Shown here one piece after another: positions 33,561 to 37,079 of a DNA stretch of 37,079 nt (positions are counted from its first letter, which is position 1; every line of letters begins with the position of its first letter). Below the pieces are notes generated by a model that was given only the letters and a program-made list of their open reading frames with translations, had not been told where the DNA came from and searched no databases. The stretch lies in the NCBI GenBank assembly GCA_964606055.1, contig CAZSFA010000009.1:1-37079 (forward strand). The letters are read 5' to 3'. Position numbers and translations under genes: made by a program. This stretch comes from Roseitalea sp964606055. Its GTDB lineage: Bacteria > Pseudomonadota > Alphaproteobacteria > Rhizobiales > Rhizobiaceae.

Positions 33561-34982
33561 TCAGGCGGCAAAGACGCCTCGCGCCCGGACCGGCAACAGC
33601 GCCAACAGGCTGACGCCCCGCAACAGCAAGAACAGGTTGAACGACAGCCACAGCGCGTGGTTGCCGTAGAGCGGCGTGAGCGTTGAGGCGAGCGCGAGGA
33701 AAACCGCCAGCGCGACCAGCATCAGGTTGCGCATGTCGACCGAGAGCGTCATGCCGACATAGACGCCGTCCATCTGGAAGGCGAGGACGCCGGCAACCGC
33801 CGTGATCGCAGCCCAGGCCAGATAGGTGCGCGCCGCCACGCGCACATCGTCCGCGGTGGTCATCAGGTCGATGAACACGGGACCGGCCAGAAGAACGACA
33901 AGCGTCGTCATGCCGGCAAGGCCGAAACCCCACAGCGATGTCAAACGCACCGCGCGCCAGAAGGGCCGGCCCTGCCGGGAGCCGACCGCACGCCCGACGA
34001 TCTGCTCTGCCGCCACCGCAAAACCGTCCAGATAATGGCCGGCGACGAAGAAGAAGTTGAGCAGGATCGCGTTGGCGGCCAGCGTGACCGTGCCGAACTG
34101 CGCGCCGATCCGCGTGAAGACGACGAAGGCCGCCAGAAGCGCAAACGAGCGGATGACGATGTCGCGGTTGACCGCCATCAGGCGCAGGAACTGCGTGCGC
34201 TCGAAGATGCGCGCCCGGCCCGGCGATCTGGTGCGGTCGAACCCGTGCCACAGCCAGACCAGCGCGCCGATCGCGACCACGGTTTCGCCGATGACCGTCG
34301 CCCAGGCGACGCCGGCGACGCCGAACCCCATGGTGAGGCCGAACTGGATGGACAGGACGATGTTGATGCCGTTGATCAACGACTGCAGGACCAGTCCCGC
34401 CAGGGCGCGCGCCTGCCCGAGCAGCAGGCCCAGGATCGCGTAGTTGATCAGCGCAAACGGCGCCGACAGCATGCGGATCGCCACATACTCCCCGGCGGCG
34501 GCCGAGACCGCCGGGTCCGGCGCGGTGGCGGACAGCCCCAATCGCAGCACCAATGGTGTCAGCAGCACCAACAGAACGCCGGCAATGGCGGCGATCGACG
34601 CCGCCCGCCAGAAGATCGCCTGCTGCTCGGTCTCATCGCCCGCGCCATAGGCCTGGGCGACGAAGCCGGTCGTGCCCATGCGCAGGAAGTTGAAAGCGGT
34701 GAAAACCGTGCTGAAGATCACCGCGCCGACCGCCAGCCCGCCGATCAGCGCCGCGTCGCCGAACTGGCCGACCACCGCGGTGTCGACGATGCCGACCAGC
34801 GGCGTGGTCAGATAGGCAAGGGTCATCGGCGCCGCGATGGCCAGAACCATGCGGTGGGTGACGACAAAGGACCTGTCGGCGGAAGCGTCGCTGGATGCGC
34901 CGGGCTGCATGTGCCCGCCCTGCCCGATCGGCGCGCGCCGGGCAAGCCGCGTATGCGTGCCGATTGCATTTGCCGGCGGCAT
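33561..34982 (-). CDS. MATE family efflux transporter (DinF-like)
   Basis: A 473-residue inner-membrane drug/sodium or proton antiporter with about twelve membrane helices in two halves. Recognisable parts are the first helix region IAAPMTLAYLTTPLVGIVDTAVVGQFG, FNFLRMGTTGFVAQAYGAGD and, in the second half, FNFFFVAGHYLDGFAVAAEQIVG-like helices. These match the DinF branch of the MATE family. The ATG at 34982 is chosen because GGAG stands 6 bp before it; ATGs at 35000 and 34910 are alternatives. The gene is divergent from the deacetylase-like gene with only 16 bp between starts, so its promoter lies inside that neighbour. Substrates cannot be told. Confidence 0.92.
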   Translation of the reverse strand: MPPANAIGTHTRLARRAPIGQGGHMQPGASSDASADRSFVVTHRMVLAIAAPMTLAYLTTPLVGIVDTAVVGQFGDAALIGGLAVGAVIFSTVFTAFNFLRMGTTGFVAQAYGAGDETEQQAIFWRAASIAAIAGVLLVLLTPLVLRLGLSATAPDPAVSAAAGEYVAIRMLSAPFALINYAILGLLLGQARALAGLVLQSLINGINIVLSIQFGLTMGFGVAGVAWATVIGETVVAIGALVWLWHGFDRTRSPGRARIFERTQFLRLMAVNRDIVIRSFALLAAFVVFTRIGAQFGTVTLAANAILLNFFFVAGHYLDGFAVAAEQIVGRAVGSRQGRPFWRAVRLTSLWGFGLAGMTTLVVLLAGPVFIDLMTTADDVRVAARTYLAWAAITAVAGVLAFQMDGVYVGMTLSVDMRNLMLVALAVFLALASTLTPLYGNHALWLSFNLFLLLRGVSLLALLPVRARGVFAA

Positions 34983-34998
34983 GGCTATCTCCGGTCGC

Positions 34999-35907
34999 AT
35001 GGCGCTGCCAATCGTTCACCACCCCGCCTATGACGCGCAGTTTCCCGCCACCCACCGGTTTCCGATGGGCAAGTACGGCCGTCTGGCCGAGGTTCTGGTC
35101 GCGGAGGGACTTGTCGCAGCGGGCCGGTTCCAGGTGCCCGGGGCCGCGCCCCGGGACTGGGTGAAGCTCGCCCATGACGCGACCTACGTGGATGCGGTCT
35201 ATGCCTTCGATGTGCCCGCGCCCATCGAAAAACAGATCGGTTTCGAGGTCACCGAACGCACGTCGGTGCGGGCGCAGTTCGCAACCGCCGGCACGGTGAT
35301 GGCGGCGCGGCTTGCGCTGTCGGGCGGCATTGCCTGCAACACGGCCGGCGGCAGCCACCATGCCGGTCCGGCACATGGCGCCGGTTTCTGCACGTTCAAC
35401 GATGTGGCGGTGGCGGCTCTCGTCTTGCTCGGCACGGGCGAAATCGGCAACGCGCTGGTGGTCGATCTCGACGTTCATCAGGGCGACGGCACGGCGGCGA
35501 TCTTTGCCGGCGACGATCGGGTGCTGACGGCGTCGATCCACGGACAGAACAACTATCCCCATGCCAAACAGCAGTCGGACTACGATCTGGGCCTGCCGGA
35601 CGGGATGGAGGATGCCGCCTATCTGAAGACGCTCGCCCTGGCGCTTGAGGCGTTGCGCGACCAGATGGCCGCGCCCGACATCGTCTTCTACAATGCGGGC
35701 GTCGACGTGCACGCCGATGATCGCCTTGGGCGCCTTGCGCTGACCGATCATGGCATCGAACAGCGCGAGCGCATGGTGATCGCCCATTTCCGGGCGCGCG
35801 GCGTACCGGTGTGCGGCGTGATCGGCGGCGGCTACCTGCGTGACGTCGATGCGCTGGCGCGCCGCCATGCGATCCTGCATCGGGTGGCAAGCGAGTTCGC
35901 CTGGTGA
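34999..35907 (+). CDS. histone deacetylase family protein (class II-like amidohydrolase)
   Basis: A 302-residue zinc-dependent amidohydrolase of the arginase/deacetylase fold. Active-site parts are present: GGSHHAGPAHGAGFCTFND with the tandem His pair, VVDLDVHQGDGTA giving zinc ligands Asp and His, YNAGVDVHADDRLG giving the third zinc Asp, and the catalytic Tyr in IGGGYLRD. Bacterial members deacetylate acetylpolyamines, acetylated proteins or small amides; the substrate here is unknown. The ATG at 34999 (MALPIVHH) is preferred over one at 34981, which would overlap the MATE start. It is convergent with the CAP-domain gene, 4 bp apart. Confidence 0.92.
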   Translation: MALPIVHHPAYDAQFPATHRFPMGKYGRLAEVLVAEGLVAAGRFQVPGAAPRDWVKLAHDATYVDAVYAFDVPAPIEKQIGFEVTERTSVRAQFATAGTVMAARLALSGGIACNTAGGSHHAGPAHGAGFCTFNDVAVAALVLLGTGEIGNALVVDLDVHQGDGTAAIFAGDDRVLTASIHGQNNYPHAKQQSDYDLGLPDGMEDAAYLKTLALALEALRDQMAAPDIVFYNAGVDVHADDRLGRLALTDHGIEQRERMVIAHFRARGVPVCGVIGGGYLRDVDALARRHAILHRVASEFAW

Positions 35908-35911
35908 GTGG

Positions 35912-36358
35912 TCACTTGGCCAGGATCATCGTCCAGTAGGGCCTGTTGCCCGATGCCGGGTCGCGGGCGACGGCAAGGCCGACGCGCGAAAACCCGCCCA
36001 GCAGGTTGCGCCGGTGGCCGCGCGACCGCTGCCATGCGGCCAGCACGGCGGCGATGTCCGCCTGGCCCACGGCGACGTTCTCTGCGGCCGACCCGGAAAT
36101 CCCGTTGCGGCGCATCCGCGCGCGGAAGCGATCGTGGCCGAGCCGGCCCGACCGCGCCATGGCGATGGCGTGCTCGGCTGCTGCCTGGCCAAGCACCGGG
36201 TCGCTCGACACCGCGCCGCGCCCGTTGGCGGCGCGATAGGCATTGACCGCGCCCAGCGCCTGACCGGTGACAACCTGGCTGGCGGCACCTGCCGCAACCG
36301 GAAGACCGGCGGCGAGCGCCGCCGTGCCGGTTATCAGAAGTGTCCGTCGTGTGATCAT
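35912..36358 (-). CDS. CAP-domain (SCP/PR1-like) secreted protein 1
   Basis: A 148-residue exported protein. The N-terminus MITRRTLLITGTAALAAG has a double arginine and a hydrophobic core ending AGA, a Sec or Tat-type signal. The CAP domain follows with LGAVNAYRAANGRG, RLGHDRFRARM, SAAENVAVGQ, WQRSRGHRRNLLGG and a C-terminal YWTMILAK. The conserved His and Glu of the CAP cavity (GHDR, AEN, RGHRRN) are present. Bacterial members are of unknown or varied function, some with lipid- or protein-binding roles. The ATG at 36358 is preferred to one 20 residues upstream. It is a paralogue of the next gene, 35 bp away, in the same transcript. Confidence 0.88.
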   Translation of the reverse strand: MITRRTLLITGTAALAAGLPVAAGAASQVVTGQALGAVNAYRAANGRGAVSSDPVLGQAAAEHAIAMARSGRLGHDRFRARMRRNGISGSAAENVAVGQADIAAVLAAWQRSRGHRRNLLGGFSRVGLAVARDPASGNRPYWTMILAK

Positions 36359-36393
36359 CGTTTCGTGCTCCCTTGCCGGTTGCACGCAACCGA

Positions 36394-36858
36394 TCAGGTG
36401 GTCAGAACCATCGCCCAATAGGGCCTGCCGTCGCCGGACGGGTTGCGCGCAACCGCAACGCCGACATGGTCGAACTCACCAAGCATGTTCTTGCGGTGGC
36501 CGGCTGAGCGAATCCACACAGACATGACGGTATCGACGTCGGGCTGACCACGCGCGATGTTCTCGGCGGCGCCGCCTTCAACGCCGTTGCGGCGCACGCG
36601 CGTCAGAAAATCGCCGTGCACCATCTCGCCGCGCCGCGCCATGGTCTGCGCGGCATCGAGCGCGGCGCGCTCGGCGGGCCGGCTTGCGCTGACCCGGCCC
36701 AGCCCCTCCTGGCGACGCAGAGCGTTGAGCGCGCCCAGCGCCTGTCGGGTGACGATCTCGCCATTGCCGCCGTCGAGATCGAACACGCCCAGCATCGTGC
36801 AGCCCGACAAGGTGCCGGCGCCAGCGCCGACAAGCAGCGCGCGTCGTGTGAAATGCAT
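36394..36858 (-). CDS. CAP-domain lipoprotein 2
   Basis: A 154-residue paralogue of the preceding CAP protein. Its signal (MHFTRRALLVGAGAGTLSGC) ends in a lipobox LSGC, so the mature protein should be lipid-anchored in the cell envelope, unlike its neighbour. The CAP domain shows LGALNALRRQEGLGR, GEMVHGDFLTRVRRNG, GAAENIARGQ, WIRSAGHRKNMLGEFDHVGVAVA and a C-terminal YWAMVLTT. The ATG at 36858 is used; an upstream start at 36975 would be inside the DUF6460 gene. It begins 2 bp after that gene's stop, so the three form one operon. Confidence 0.9.
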   Translation of the reverse strand: MHFTRRALLVGAGAGTLSGCTMLGVFDLDGGNGEIVTRQALGALNALRRQEGLGRVSASRPAERAALDAAQTMARRGEMVHGDFLTRVRRNGVEGGAAENIARGQPDVDTVMSVWIRSAGHRKNMLGEFDHVGVAVARNPSGDGRPYWAMVLTT

Positions 36859-36860
36859 GG

Positions 36861-37079
36861 TCAGCCCCGACGGTAGTTCAAAATGCGCATGACAATGAAA
36901 ATCGGGATGACGATGCTGGCGCCCAGGATCAGCCAGTCGCCGAAGCGGCCGAGCGCGGCCCAGCCGCTCTCCCACAGATTGACCGCGAACTCGGTCACCG
37001 CGTTGATGATGTCCAGCGGGCCGATGCCGAACACGCTCATCGCCATGCCGACCAGCACGGAGAGGACGATCAGCTTGAT
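36861..37079 (-). CDS. DUF6460-like small membrane protein (N-terminus cut by window edge)
   Basis: At least 72 residues, continuing off the right edge. The visible part has a first hydrophobic segment (KLIVLSVLVGMAMSVFGI), a middle amphipathic stretch with NAVTEFAVNLWESGWAALGRFGDW, and a second membrane segment (LILGASIVIPIFIVMRIL) ending in NYRRG. This two-helix plan, with a GI-P-DIINAV-like loop, matches DUF6460 proteins of Hyphomicrobiales, whose function is unknown. It heads the CAP operon as far as can be seen. An internal GTG at 37058 is not needed as a start because the frame is open and hydrophobic beyond it. Confidence 0.7.
   Translation of the reverse strand: MKLIVLSVLVGMAMSVFGIGPLDIINAVTEFAVNLWESGWAALGRFGDWLILGASIVIPIFIVMRILNYRRG

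Overview
The window is a GC-rich chromosomal segment of an alphaproteobacterium, most likely of the order Hyphomicrobiales (Rhizobiales). The pointers are the zwf-pgl order, the DUF952-pyrD pair, DUF6492 and DUF6460 proteins, a Wzz-type protein without a kinase domain, and the base composition. Species cannot be told. One 100-base run of N marks a scaffold joint inside an autotransporter gene. No phage, insertion sequence, integrase or CRISPR array was seen.

Layout. 1-1594: a truncated LivG-type ABC ATPase and proC, both minus. 1668-10794: an exopolysaccharide locus with an O-antigen ligase/polymerase-like protein, a GT2 glycosyltransferase, a GT4-like glycosyltransferase, a WecG/TagA glycosyltransferase, a DUF6492 protein, a flippase and a Wzz/GumC-like chain-length protein with a proline-rich tail. 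10830-12831: a terminator, folD and a GlxA-type AraC regulator. 12930-15077: a metal-handling group with a DUF2946 protein, a PCu(A)C copper chaperone, and a small CDF transporter divergent from a ZntR/CadR-like MerR regulator with a 19-bp-spacer promoter between them. 15092-19623: zwf-pgl (minus) divergent from an aldehyde dehydrogenase-SDR pair (plus). 19624-21306: a Tat-exported type II sulfide:quinone oxidoreductase-like flavoprotein with a small DUF5368-like membrane protein, preceded by an FNR/FixK-like box. 21691-30054: a 7TMR-DISM histidine kinase, an OmpR-type response regulator and a very large glycine-rich autotransporter. 30214-37079: tRNA-Phe(GAA), a Gfo/Idh/MocA oxidoreductase, a small secreted protein, DUF952-pyrD, a MATE transporter divergent from a histone-deacetylase-like amidohydrolase, two tandem CAP-domain proteins and a truncated DUF6460 membrane protein.

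How the genes fit together. The polysaccharide genes supply glycosyl transfer, membrane flipping, polymerisation/ligation and chain-length control, but no initiating phosphoglycosyl transferase and no outer-membrane export protein lie in the window. The metal group pairs copper delivery with metal efflux under a cysteine-bearing MerR sensor. The SQR-like operon looks tuned to low oxygen. The two-component system sits directly before the autotransporter, whose promoter region carries a 10-bp direct repeat of the kind OmpR-family regulators bind, so a regulator-target relation is plausible. The most interesting points are the autotransporter (its misassembled joint, a helical insert and tandem passenger repeats), the SQR-like operon with its FNR-type box, and the MerR/CDF switch with unusual metal ligands.
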